A stretch of DNA of 64,000 bases, from assembly GCF_905120475.1 (NCBI RefSeq), contig NZ_CAJHOE010000004.1, forward strand, positions 1 to 64,000. Reading direction: 5' to 3'. Shown one piece after another: positions 26,678 to 35,539 of this stretch (its first letter is position 1; each line of letters starts with the position of its first letter). This DNA is from Campylobacter suis. Its GTDB lineage: Bacteria; Campylobacterota; Campylobacteria; Campylobacterales; Campylobacteraceae. The position numbers were made by a program, and so were the translations under genes. A model generated the notes under the pieces. That model did no database searches, had not been told where the DNA came from, and saw nothing but the letters and a program-made list of their open reading frames with translations.

Positions 26678-28404
26678 TCGTTTTCCTCAAAGCTTATATT
26701 TATCTTAATATTCATGCCTTTTAACGCTTCTCTTATCGAGCTTGCACTAATTGAGGCGGAAATTTGCTGTGAAATTTGCTCTTTTATTTGAGAAACAACT
26801 TCATTTGGCTCAGCAATCTCTTGCGCTTTTGTCTCTTTTATTTCATTAGCTGTTAGGATCTCAGGTTTGTTTGCTGGCATACCAAATGCCAAAAGCATAG
26901 CATTTTCAGAGATGTCATCTATATCTTGCATAGCGCTAGTATCAATGTTTGAACTTAAAATTTCATCATTTAACTCATCTTTAAATTCACTTACTAAATC
27001 GCCTTGTTTGTTGGCTTTATTGGCTGTTTGCTCTTCTTTTAAGGCCTCATCAAAAATATCTTGTTCTATCTTTTCTTCTTGCATGTCATCTAGATTTTCG
27101 TCCATTTGTGTTTCTTTTATCTCGGTCAAATCTTCAGCTACATCATGCTTTTCTTGCTCCATTAAAATTTCATCATCTGTTAAATCTGTTTTTTGAACAC
27201 TATCTAGTGCTAAAGTATTGATGTCAAGCTCATCAAGCATATCTTCATTTTCAAGCTCACTCTCATCAACAAGTGATGGAATTTCTTGATGTTTTATCTC
27301 ATTTTCAAGCACGCTCTCGTCAATCTCGTCATCAAGGTTTATTTGACTTTTTTCAGAAGTTTTTGCCTCATCATCAAGTTCAATCTGGCTTTTTAGCTCT
27401 GCTTCATCTAAACTAAGCTCATCATCTGTAGCTTTATCTAAGTCTTCATTTTCAAGCTCATCTAAAATTTCAGGCTCGCTTTCATCTATTTCATTTAGGG
27501 CGTTTTGTATATTTTTTATCTCATCATCTTCGCTTATATCGCTAAGTTCATCTACAAGGTTGCCTACATCAAATGTCTCTTTGTTTGTAGGTTCGCTTGG
27601 TTGCTCTATAATCTCGTCTGACATGTGCTCTATCTCATCAAGAACAGAATTTGCGTCATTACTAAGCTCATTTGCTTGCTCTTCTTCAAAATTTAGATCG
27701 CCATCATCAAGATTAATCTTATCGTCGCTTGTTTCAGGAATTTTATCGCTATCTTTTTGTGCTTCATCTAACACAAGGTCATCAAGGTCAAATTCATCTC
27801 CATCGCCCTTTATCTTGGCATTATCATCTATGCTAAGCGCCATCTTATCAAGCGTGTTGTCCATATCTTCATCTTGTGCTTTTTCATCTTCTGGTTCGCT
27901 TAAATTTAAGTTCATCGCAATATCAAGTTCGTTGCCTATGTCAAGTTCTTCGCCTATATTAAAAGCACTTGATATATCGAGTTCTTCTGGCTCTTGTAAA
28001 GGTTCTATGTCTGAAATTTCTGGTAGCTCAAAGCTATCAAACTCTGCTTCTAAATTTGTATCTTCATCTACAAACACACTCTCAGGTTCTGTCTTTGTGC
28101 TTGGTTGCTCTTGTGGTTTGTTTTGCTCAAAAAGTGTTAAAAATTCTGTTGGCAAAAATGGCTTTTCAAGGCAAATTTCACCGACTTTTTCACTGCCACG
28201 AGGCACTAAGTGCATCACTTTGCTAGCCCACGCGCTAAGTGTTTCGTCACTGGCATCTACATCGCTATCAATAATAGCAAAATCAACTTTTTCTTCAAGC
28301 AAACTCGCATCATCAAGCTCGATATACTCAGCGCCTATCTTGTTTAAGCTAAGAGTTATGAGGCGAGAAACAGCTGGATTTTTATTGATCAATGCAACTT
28401 TCAT
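26674..28404 (-). CDS. Highly acidic 576-residue protein
   Basis: The first 80 or so residues form an alternating strand/helix domain (MKVALINKNPAVSRLITLSL) that resembles a degenerate receiver or Rossmann-type domain. The central 400 residues are dominated by Asp, Glu, Leu and Ser with recurring LDE and ELDI-like units, likely disordered. A short C-terminal segment (about 535-576) ends in ISFEENE. Known in C. jejuni as a highly acidic protein between fliR and gmk; function unknown. The position next to fliR may suggest a flagellar link (weak). Confidence 0.75.
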   Translation of the reverse strand: MKVALINKNPAVSRLITLSLNKIGAEYIELDDASLLEEKVDFAIIDSDVDASDETLSAWASKVMHLVPRGSEKVGEICLEKPFLPTEFLTLFEQNKPQEQPSTKTEPESVFVDEDTNLEAEFDSFELPEISDIEPLQEPEELDISSAFNIGEELDIGNELDIAMNLNLSEPEDEKAQDEDMDNTLDKMALSIDDNAKIKGDGDEFDLDDLVLDEAQKDSDKIPETSDDKINLDDGDLNFEEEQANELSNDANSVLDEIEHMSDEIIEQPSEPTNKETFDVGNLVDELSDISEDDEIKNIQNALNEIDESEPEILDELENEDLDKATDDELSLDEAELKSQIELDDEAKTSEKSQINLDDEIDESVLENEIKHQEIPSLVDESELENEDMLDELDINTLALDSVQKTDLTDDEILMEQEKHDVAEDLTEIKETQMDENLDDMQEEKIEQDIFDEALKEEQTANKANKQGDLVSEFKDELNDEILSSNIDTSAMQDIDDISENAMLLAFGMPANKPEILTANEIKETKAQEIAEPNEVVSQIKEQISQQISASISASSIREALKGMNIKINISFEENE

Positions 28405-28462
28405 GGGCTCTCCTTAATAAATTCCTAATTTTATGATATTTTTCATTTTGCTTTACTTAATT

Positions 28463-29224
28463 TTAGAAAAATAATGACGGATAGTCGTTTATTATGCGTA
28501 GCGTAAGGTCTGTAAAAATTTTCATAATACCCGCTAAAATAGCCACCAAAACAGCAAAACCGATGGTTATTTTTATAGGATAGCCGATCACTAAAAGGTT
28601 AAATTGTGGCATTGTTTTCATAAGCATGCCAAAGATCAGATCAGCCAAAAGTGATAAGGCTATGATCGGAAAAGCTAACATAAAGCCAAACATAAAGAGG
28701 TTTAGCATCGCTTTTGAGGCATAGATGGCAACTCCTGAACGCGGATAAAAGTCGCCAAGAGGTATGTGCGCAAGCGAATTTGCGTAAAACTGTATAAGCA
28801 AATGATGTCCATCAAAAATTAAAAAAGTAAGTAGAGCCATGAAATTTATGATATTTGCGATGACTGGTGAGTTTGTGCCAGTTTGCGGATCAAGAACTGT
28901 TGCCATCGAAAAGCCCATAACCATAGAAATTTGCTCCCCGGCCATTGAAAGAGCCCCGAAGATGATATTTAAAAGCAAACCAGCGCAAAGCCCGAGCATG
29001 ACTTCACCTAGTATATCAAAAATCAAGAAATTTATAGGGTTTTCATGAACTTTTGCAAGCGGGAAAAGGACGATACTAAGTGCCATAACGAGTAGTGTTT
29101 TTACGCTTAGTGGAATTTGGTTGTGTGAAAAAAATGGAAAAAATACAACAAGTCCGCTAAGCCTAGCGAAAAGTAGCATAAATTTTATCACTTGGTCTGC
29201 ACCAAAAAACTCCACTAATTCCAT
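28463..29224 (-). CDS. fliR: Flagellar export apparatus protein FliR
   Basis: 253 residues with about six membrane helices, part of the FliPQR export gate of the flagellar type III system. Typical features are the N-terminal LARLSGLVVFFPFF and the central LLGEQISMVMGF-like segment. Gene order fliR-acidic protein-gmk matches C. jejuni. Confidence 0.93.
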   Translation of the reverse strand: MELVEFFGADQVIKFMLLFARLSGLVVFFPFFSHNQIPLSVKTLLVMALSIVLFPLAKVHENPINFLIFDILGEVMLGLCAGLLLNIIFGALSMAGEQISMVMGFSMATVLDPQTGTNSPVIANIINFMALLTFLIFDGHHLLIQFYANSLAHIPLGDFYPRSGVAIYASKAMLNLFMFGFMLAFPIIALSLLADLIFGMLMKTMPQFNLLVIGYPIKITIGFAVLVAILAGIMKIFTDLTLRIINDYPSLFF

Positions 29225-29301
29225 TTTTGCCTTATTTTTGTTTTTTATGATTTTAGCGTGTTTTGGTTAAAATTTGCAAGTGATTTTACTTTATAAGCAA
29301 A

Positions 29302-29319
29302 AAGGGGACAAAGCCCCTT
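29302..29319 (-). terminator. Intrinsic terminator after the first DUF4198 gene
   Basis: On the minus strand AAGGGG/CCCCTT with a 6-base loop is followed by TTTTTGC, 4 bases after the stop codon. A good rho-independent terminator. Confidence 0.7.
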
Positions 29320-29322
29320 GTT

Positions 29323-30075
29323 TTACTTTATATTAACAACTAAAGTTGCTAAAATCATCTCCACATCACACACTTCTTTATCTTTATAAGGGCGTTCATG
29401 AGTAACTTCTAGTAGCCATTTTCCAGGTTTTAGTGCTAAAATTTCTATGACACCTTTTAGGTCCGTTGTACCAGAAAAAGCGTGCTTATCTTTTAAAAAT
29501 CCATCAAAAGTTCCAGTAACTTTTGCTGTTTTTAACGGCTTACCATCAAGAAATACTTGAACTTTAAACGGTTTATCGACTTTTAATTCAAAAGGATCAC
29601 TAAGTGGAACTATCTCAATACTTTGTCCTATCGGGCTGTGTATAAAGTTATGCTTTTTATCGCCAATAGATATTACTCTTTTAGCTGCCATAGTGGCAAC
29701 CTCGCAAAATTCAACATTTTTCACATCTTTTCTAGTTTTATCCATGTGCCACTTACCGTCGCTATCTTGCGACCAAAATGTAGGCTTATAGTCTCCTGCC
29801 AAAATATAACTAGCATCAGCTAGCTTTTCAGTAGAAAATTCGTAGTTTTCTCCTGATTGGTTTAGTTTAACTTTTGAGCCGTCTTGTTTTACAATGTAAA
29901 GTGGATCAAAAAGTTTAACTCTTTTTTCTGAGATTTTTTCTGGGGTTGGAAAGTCATGCCCATAGCCTATATGCGCATTAAATTTATCCTCATTCTTGCC
30001 ATCCACCCAAAAATCGTGAGCCATAGAGGTTCCAACTAATCCAGCAACAGCTAGACAAATTAAAGTTTTTTTCAT
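29323..30075 (-). CDS. DUF4198 periplasmic protein, copy 1
   Basis: 250 residues with a signal peptide ending in SMA, so the mature protein begins HDFWV. DUF4198 proteins are described as periplasmic components of nickel/cobalt uptake systems, where the N-terminal His is a likely metal ligand. Inner repeats of beta strands and a late DLKGVIEILALKPGKW segment fit an all-beta, carboxypeptidase-regulatory-like fold. A paralogue sits at 34542-35315 with the same YKPTFWS and AKRVI motifs. A Fur-like sequence lies upstream. Metal specificity is inferred. Confidence 0.82.
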   Translation of the reverse strand: MKKTLICLAVAGLVGTSMAHDFWVDGKNEDKFNAHIGYGHDFPTPEKISEKRVKLFDPLYIVKQDGSKVKLNQSGENYEFSTEKLADASYILAGDYKPTFWSQDSDGKWHMDKTRKDVKNVEFCEVATMAAKRVISIGDKKHNFIHSPIGQSIEIVPLSDPFELKVDKPFKVQVFLDGKPLKTAKVTGTFDGFLKDKHAFSGTTDLKGVIEILALKPGKWLLEVTHERPYKDKEVCDVEMILATLVVNIK

Positions 30076-30113
30076 TTTTGCTCCTAATTTGAAAATGTAA
30101 AGTTCTATTTTAA

Positions 30114-30138
30114 CTTAATGATAATTAAAATCAAATAA
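30114..30138 (-). promoter_or_regulatory. Possible Fur-type operator
   Basis: AATGATAATTAAAATCAAAT-like tract upstream of DUF4198 copy 1, with NAT-type triplets resembling a Fur box; on the minus strand it precedes a TAAAAT -10-like box. AT-rich sequence makes false matches likely. Confidence 0.35.
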
Positions 30139-30205
30139 AATTAAGATATATTTTTGATTTTTATTTGATATTTGTTGTTTTTATATTTTTAGAAAGTGGG
30201 TTTGG

Positions 30206-30847
30206 TTATATTTGTAAAAGTTGTTTGTCTTGAAGTTTATATGCACAACTGCACTGTTTTGCTAAATCATTATCGTGAGTAACGATAGCAAGTGCAGCGT
30301 TGTTTTCTAGGATGTATTCAAAAAGCACACTCATGACATCGCTTGCCGTTTCTTTGTCTAAATTTCCAGTCGGTTCATCAGCAAAGATGATTCGTGGTTT
30401 TTTACTAAGCACTCTTGCGATACTAACTCGTTGTTGTTGCCCTCCGCTTAGTTCGCCAACTTTATTATTTAAAACATGAGAAATTTTAAGCGCATCAAGG
30501 TATTTTTGCTCTATTGGTTTGTTGGCTAAAATGCTTGCTAGTTCGATATTTTCAAGTGCATTAAAGCCCTTAAAAAGATAGTGTGCTTGAAATATAATAC
30601 CAAAGTCAAATCTACGAATTTTTATAAGCTCATCTTGCTTTAGTGAGTAAAGCGATTGTGAGTTATATATAACTTCACCTGAGTTTGGCTTTAAAAGTGT
30701 TGAGAGTATGTGAAGAAGGGTGCTTTTGCCACACCCGCTCACACCTAAAATCGCCGTGCTTTCGCCAGCGTTTAAGCTTAGGTTTACATTTTCAAAGAGC
30801 GTATAATCATACGCAAAGCCTAGATCTACGCCCTTTAAAATTTCCAT
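30206..30847 (-). CDS. ABC transporter ATPase (LolD/MacB-like)
   Basis: 213 residues. Walker A GVSGCGKST, Q-loop FQAHYLF, signature LSGGQQQR, Walker B IIFADEPTGNLD and H-loop VTHDND. The LolD-like subclass is suggested by the DEPTGNLD motif and size. No permease gene is adjacent, so it may pair with a distant FtsX/LolC-type protein. The same gene precedes tsf's minus-strand neighbour in C. jejuni. Confidence 0.87.
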   Translation of the reverse strand: MEILKGVDLGFAYDYTLFENVNLSLNAGESTAILGVSGCGKSTLLHILSTLLKPNSGEVIYNSQSLYSLKQDELIKIRRFDFGIIFQAHYLFKGFNALENIELASILANKPIEQKYLDALKISHVLNNKVGELSGGQQQRVSIARVLSKKPRIIFADEPTGNLDKETASDVMSVLFEYILENNAALAIVTHDNDLAKQCSCAYKLQDKQLLQI

Positions 30848-30849
30848 TT

Positions 30850-31914
30850 TTAGCCGATTTGTGCTGCTACTTCTGCCGCAAAGTCATCAACTTTTTTCTC
30901 AAGCCCTTCGCCAAGTTCAAAGCGGACATATTTTACTATCTCTATTTTTCCGCCAAGCTCTTTTGACTTTTCAGCTACGATTTGCTCAACAGTCTTTTTA
31001 TCATCCATTACATAAAACTGACCAAGAAGTGTTAAGCGCTGATCTAGCACGGTATTATCGGCATAAAAACGCTCGATTTTTCCAGGGATGATTTTATCCC
31101 AAATTTTCTCTGGTTTGCCTTCAGCTTTTAGCTCATCTTCGATAGCTTTTGTTGCTTTTGCAAGTTCAGCTTCGCCTATCTGGCAGCGACTTGCATATTC
31201 TGGAATGTGATGAAGTGGTTTGCCTAAGCGCTTAAGCTCTTCATTCTCTTTTTCAAGCTCAGCACGAAGAGCGATAAATTCTTTCTCAACAAAATCTTTC
31301 TCGAGATCTTTATAGCTTATAACTTCTGGCTTCATCGCTGCTGCATGCATGCAAAGATTACGGATAAACTCCTGTGCTTTTTGTGCTACTTCTGCGTTTT
31401 CGCAAGCGGCACCGATTAAAACACCAACACGACCGTTTGAATGCACATAGCCATTTACAACGCCATTTGCATCAGCTGTTATAGTTTCAAAGCGGCGAAC
31501 TACAAGGTTTTCACCGATAGTTGCTATCTGGCTTTTTAGATAATCTTCAAATTTTACACCATTTATAGTACTTGCCGTTAGCTCTTCAACTGTTTTTATC
31601 CCATTTGCTTGGATGTGAGCCGTTGTATCTTTTGTTAGTGCTTGGAATTTGTCATTTTTAGCCACAAAGTCAGTTTCTGAGTTTATCTCTGTTATCGTAG
31701 CTTGTTTGCATTTTTCGCAAACTTCAACAGCTACAAGACCTTCGCTAGCAAGGCGGTCAGCTTTTTTTGCAGCTTGTCCTAGACCCTTTTCGCGAAGCAA
31801 ATCAACAGCTTTTTGCATATCGCCATTAGCCTCTGCTAAAGCCTTTTTACAATCCATCATACCAGCTCCAGTGCTTTCGCGGAGCTCTTTTACCATCTGT
31901 GCTGTGATTTCCAT
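30850..31914 (-). CDS. tsf: Elongation factor Ts
   Basis: Guanine nucleotide exchange factor for EF-Tu. The N-terminal UBA-like domain and RESTGAGMMDCKKALAEANGD signature are clear, then the core with NSETDFVAKN (the EF-Tu-contacting TDFV). 354 residues, in operon with rpsB (one-base overlap). Confidence 0.97.
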   Translation of the reverse strand: MEITAQMVKELRESTGAGMMDCKKALAEANGDMQKAVDLLREKGLGQAAKKADRLASEGLVAVEVCEKCKQATITEINSETDFVAKNDKFQALTKDTTAHIQANGIKTVEELTASTINGVKFEDYLKSQIATIGENLVVRRFETITADANGVVNGYVHSNGRVGVLIGAACENAEVAQKAQEFIRNLCMHAAAMKPEVISYKDLEKDFVEKEFIALRAELEKENEELKRLGKPLHHIPEYASRCQIGEAELAKATKAIEDELKAEGKPEKIWDKIIPGKIERFYADNTVLDQRLTLLGQFYVMDDKKTVEQIVAEKSKELGGKIEIVKYVRFELGEGLEKKVDDFAAEVAAQIG

Positions 31915-32702
31915 TACTCTTCATCCTCCGCACCAAAGTCTTCTTCGTTAAGTGCTTCAGCTAAAACTGCATCTTTTTCATCTTGGCTTACTTCTTCTTT
32001 GGCATTTTCATCAGTATCTTGCTCAAGTAGTGATTTGCCCTCGTTTATAGCTTCAGCCATCTCTTGGCAGAAAAGCTGAACTGAACGAATCGCATCATCG
32101 TTGCCAGGTATTGGGAAATCAACCACATCTGGATCGCAGTTTGTATCAATAGGCGCTACAACTGGCATACCTAGGCGGTTTGCTTCAGCAACGGCGATTT
32201 TTTCTTTAACTGTGTCGATAACAAAAACCATATCAGGAAGGCTTTTCATATTTCTGATACCACCAAGAGTTGCAAGCAGCTTCTCTTTCTTGCGGCGCAG
32301 CATTAAAGCCTCTTTTTTAGTTAGTAAATTTATAGAGCCATCTTCTTCCATAGTCTCGATAACTTCAAGCTTGCGGATACTTTGGCGGATAGTTCCAAAG
32401 TTTGTCATCATGCCACCTAGCCAGCGGTGATTAACATATGGCATACCGCATTTTTCTGCATGCTCTTTTATAGCTTCAACAGCTTGTTTTTTAGTGCCGA
32501 CAAAAAGGATAGTCTTGCCCTCTGCTGCTGCGTCACGAACAATGTTATAAGTGTAGCGGAAGTAGCGAATTGTCTTTTGTAGATCTATGATATAGATACC
32601 TTTTCTCTCGCCAAAGATGTATTTTTTCATCTTTGGGTTCCATCTGCGTGTTTGGTGTCCGAAGTGAACGCCGCACTCTAGCAAATCTCTCATTGTTACC
32701 AT
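31914..32702 (-). CDS. rpsB: 30S ribosomal protein S2
   Basis: 262 residues starting [21 protein letters not shown], the typical epsilonproteobacterial S2 start. [18 protein letters not shown] and the [10 protein letters not shown] motif are conserved. The C-terminal tail is acidic. It shares a promoter with tsf. Confidence 0.97.
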   Translation of the reverse strand: MVTMRDLLECGVHFGHQTRRWNPKMKKYIFGERKGIYIIDLQKTIRYFRYTYNIVRDAAAEGKTILFVGTKKQAVEAIKEHAEKCGMPYVNHRWLGGMMTNFGTIRQSIRKLEVIETMEEDGSINLLTKKEALMLRRKKEKLLATLGGIRNMKSLPDMVFVIDTVKEKIAVAEANRLGMPVVAPIDTNCDPDVVDFPIPGNDDAIRSVQLFCQEMAEAINEGKSLLEQDTDENAKEEVSQDEKDAVLAEALNEEDFGAEDEE

Positions 32703-32717
32703 TATGGTTCTCCTTGT

Positions 32718-32837
32718 GGGCTATGCCCGAAATTTAGTTTTACCTCCACACCCCTTAACGCTTGAAAATTTTGTTTTAAATTCTCAAATCGCAACCAAAT
32801 TTAGGACTGGTGTGTGTGAAATAAGGTTTGGATTATA
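32718..32837 (-). promoter_or_regulatory. rpsB-tsf promoter and leader
   Basis: A minus-strand TATAAT (32832-32837) lies about 130 bases before rpsB, giving a long leader. Just before the AAGGAG site the leader has a short GGGC-TAT-GCCC hairpin (32718-32728). Leaders of rpsB are often sites of S2 autoregulation in other bacteria; here it is inferred. No gene is seen in the 220-base gap to the thioesterase. Confidence 0.45.
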
Positions 32838-32922
32838 CTTAAATTTTTATAAATTTAAGCTAAATTTTTGTATTGCGTACATCTTTATTTGCTATTGTAA
32901 CATAATAAATTTTAGCTTATAG

Positions 32923-33315
32923 CTATTCATACAACGCCGCCACTTCATCTGGTATGGCTACTGGGCGGTTTTTGCGCGTATCAAAGTAAAAAAATGTAGT
33001 TTTTGCTGTAGCAAGCAGAATTTCACCCCTGTAAAACTCGAAAAATCTAGTTGAAGTAGCCTTTTTATCACGTTCGCTCCAGCTTTTTATAACTATCTCA
33101 TCATCTAAAAACACGGGCTTTATGTAAGTTGCTTGATTTTCGCGTATAAGCCACACGCCACCGCGCTGTTTTTGCGCTTCAAGCGTATCGCCAACGGAGT
33201 TTGAGTGAGCAAAACCTACATCTTGCATTATCTTAAAATAATAGGCATTATTCATATGCCCGTGCATATCGATCGCTTCGCTTGGTACTTTAAATTTATA
33301 CAAAAACTCTTTCAT
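32923..33315 (-). CDS. 4-hydroxybenzoyl-CoA-thioesterase-fold acyl-CoA thioesterase
   Basis: 130 residues of the hotdog fold, YbgC/FcbC-like, with the DMHGHMNNAYYFKIM catalytic segment. Hydrolyses acyl thioesters, substrate unknown. 24 bases downstream of iadA. Confidence 0.8.
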   Translation of the reverse strand: MKEFLYKFKVPSEAIDMHGHMNNAYYFKIMQDVGFAHSNSVGDTLEAQKQRGGVWLIRENQATYIKPVFLDDEIVIKSWSERDKKATSTRFFEFYRGEILLATAKTTFFYFDTRKNRPVAIPDEVAALYE

Positions 33316-33339
33316 TTTCTATCCTAGTCTTATAAATTT

Positions 33340-34479
33340 TTACTCAAAAAAGCCCTTCTTTACGACATCTTGATCTTTTACGCAAAACTCACCTTTTGCG
33401 ATAACATCATATAAATTTAAATTCTCATCAAACACGGCAAAATCAGCATCATATCCCACTTTTATCTCGCCTTTAAAATTAAGATTTAAAAACTTAGCTG
33501 GGTTACATGTCATAAGCGAGATGGCTTTAGAGATGTCTAAAACTTTATCTTTTACAATGTTTTGCAAGGTGTCTAAATTTGACTTGCACGACGCACAGCC
33601 ATATCCTACTAGCTCGCCTTTATCATTAAATTTTGGAACACTTCCATTACCATCAGAACTCATCGAGATCATATCTAAATTCAAGCCATTTTCAAGCCCA
33701 TAAGCGATGACTTCATGTAGTGGTGCAAACTTGCTTCCACCAGTTGTGATGTCTATAAAGCCACCCATTTTTTGAAATTTTAACGCCTCGTCAAAGAGAT
33801 CTTTTGTGCGGGCGCAGTGCGTTGGCGAGAAGTATTGCACTGGAAATTGAGTATGTTTTAGTATGCGAAACACTGCATCTAGCTTGCTTTCAAGACCACC
33901 CATATGAATGTGCATGACTCCACCTTTTTTAGAGATCGTACCGCCTATGCGAACCTGGGTTAAAATTTTTATAAGCTCATCATCGCTTGGATAGCTGCTG
34001 CGATTGTCAGAAAGGGCGATTTTAACACCGATAACTTTATCTATAAGAACTAAATCTTTGGTAATATTTTGAGTAAAAGTAACGCTTGGCGTAGCGTAAG
34101 AGCCAGTGTGGATAAAGGTTGAAATGCCTTCAAATTCAAGTGCCTTTGCCTTTGAGTATAAATTTTCAAGACTTCTTGTACATCCATCAGTGCCAAGTGT
34201 CCCAACAAGCGTCGTAGTGCCGTATTTTACGATCTCGCTAAGTTTTATCTCGGGAGTGCGCGAGTGATAGCCAGCCTCCCCGCCACCGCCAGTGATGTGA
34301 ACATGCATGTCAATAAGCCCTGGAGTTAGGACTTTACCACAAAGATCGTAGGTTTTAAGGTCTGCTATGTTAAGGTTTAGCTCTTTATCGATTGCTAAAA
34401 TTTTACCTCCACCCACCAAAACATCGGATTTGCCGATATGTTTTGGAGTGTAGAGATTTGCATTTTTAAGTAGTAACAT
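33340..34479 (-). CDS. iadA: Beta-aspartyl-peptidase (isoaspartyl dipeptidase)
   Basis: 379-residue amidohydrolase that splits beta-aspartyl dipeptides. Metal site HVHITGGGGEAGYHSRTPE, followed by GTTTLVGTLGTDG, HIHMGG and the catalytic Asp in SMSSDGNG. Not present in all Campylobacter, so it may be an accessory peptide-salvage gene. Confidence 0.9.
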   Translation of the reverse strand: MLLLKNANLYTPKHIGKSDVLVGGGKILAIDKELNLNIADLKTYDLCGKVLTPGLIDMHVHITGGGGEAGYHSRTPEIKLSEIVKYGTTTLVGTLGTDGCTRSLENLYSKAKALEFEGISTFIHTGSYATPSVTFTQNITKDLVLIDKVIGVKIALSDNRSSYPSDDELIKILTQVRIGGTISKKGGVMHIHMGGLESKLDAVFRILKHTQFPVQYFSPTHCARTKDLFDEALKFQKMGGFIDITTGGSKFAPLHEVIAYGLENGLNLDMISMSSDGNGSVPKFNDKGELVGYGCASCKSNLDTLQNIVKDKVLDISKAISLMTCNPAKFLNLNFKGEIKVGYDADFAVFDENLNLYDVIAKGEFCVKDQDVVKKGFFE

Positions 34480-34541
34480 CTTGCGCTCCTTTTACAAAAA
34501 TATGTAAAATTATAACGCAAATTTGCTTTTTTGATTCAAAA

Positions 34542-35315
34542 TTATTTTATATCAAATGTAAATGTACTTTCATAAACATCTTCATCGCACTTTTTCAAAT
34601 CAGCATGCGGGGTTTTATGAAGTACGCTAATAGCGTATGTGCCAGCTTTAAAAAGCTTTATGTTTATACGACCTTTATCGTTTGTTTTGCCCCAGAAGGC
34701 GCGTTGCTCGTTGTTGTGAGTATTTTCAAGATAAGGACTTATCACGCCTACATCAACTCCAGCAAGAGGCTCGCCCTTAAACAAAACTTGCATACCAAAA
34801 AACTCATCTATAGCAAAATTTGCAGGGTTGGTTAGTGGAACTATCTCAAGGGTTTGACCGATTGGTTTTGTAACTATCTCATCGACAACGCCACCAGCAT
34901 TTATAACGCGTTTCGCACTCATTTTTGCTAACTCGCAGTACTTAATATCTTTGCCATTTGTGCGGTCAGTGTGCATATCCCATTTGCCATCATTTTTTTC
35001 GCTCCAAAATGTAGGCTTATACTCGCCAACTGCCATATATGAACCTTTTGTAAGTGCTTTGCCTTCAAAGTTGTAGTTTTTGCCAACTTGTTTGAGTTCG
35101 ATCTTTTTGCCAGTTTTTTGATCAAGTATAAATGGCTGTTCAAAAAGTTTTATGCGTTTTTCTGAGATCTCTTCAAAGCCTGGGAATTCGTGTCCGTAGC
35201 CTATTTTAACATTTAAATCTTTGTCATTATTTGTGACTAGCCAAAAATCGTGTGCGCTTGCAACTGAGACGATAGAACCAGCTAAAAGCAGGCAAAGTGT
35301 TTTGTTTATTTTCAT
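34542..35315 (-). CDS. DUF4198 periplasmic protein, copy 2
   Basis: 257 residues, signal peptide ending VASA, mature N-terminus HDFWLV. A paralogue of the protein at 29323-30075: GYGHEFPGFEEISEKRIKLF, YKPTFWSEK, AKRVINAG and KPIGQTLEIVPL are shared in order. The ribosome binding regions of both genes are nearly identical (GGAGCAAAAATG), suggesting duplication. Copy 2 has its own operator-like palindrome. Likely a metal-uptake component of the NikK type; substrate unproven. Confidence 0.82.
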   Translation of the reverse strand: MKINKTLCLLLAGSIVSVASAHDFWLVTNNDKDLNVKIGYGHEFPGFEEISEKRIKLFEQPFILDQKTGKKIELKQVGKNYNFEGKALTKGSYMAVGEYKPTFWSEKNDGKWDMHTDRTNGKDIKYCELAKMSAKRVINAGGVVDEIVTKPIGQTLEIVPLTNPANFAIDEFFGMQVLFKGEPLAGVDVGVISPYLENTHNNEQRAFWGKTNDKGRINIKLFKAGTYAISVLHKTPHADLKKCDEDVYESTFTFDIK

Positions 35316-35346
35316 TTTTGCTCCTATTTTGAAAATTTAAATCAAG

Positions 35347-35384
35347 ATACTAGCAAAATTTTCCTTTTATGCAACTTAGTTGCA
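35347..35384 (-). promoter_or_regulatory. Promoter and palindromic operator of DUF4198 copy 2
   Basis: A minus-strand TAGTAT (35347-35352) could be the -10 box. About 25 bases upstream the perfect 6-bp inverted repeat TGCAAC-TTA-GTTGCA (35370-35384) lies where a repressor would cover the -35 region. This sequence is not found upstream of copy 1. Confidence 0.45.
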
Positions 35385-35539
35385 AAGATAGATTAAAACA
35401 GCTTAGCTAAAAAGGTAGTTTTTGGGTTTTTGGTTTTAAAGGCAAGAAGTTTTTAATATTTTTATCGGTGTTGCTTAGGATAGATAAATTTTGCAAGCTT
35501 GATATAACATCATATCTTAAGTCAAACGATGTTAAAACT

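Noticed and set aside
27560-28417. A 285-codon plus-strand frame opposite the acidic protein gene, very rich in Ser and Leu
   Set aside because: It is the complement of Glu/Asp/Leu-rich codons of the minus-strand gene; no motif, and the acidic protein is conserved in Campylobacter.
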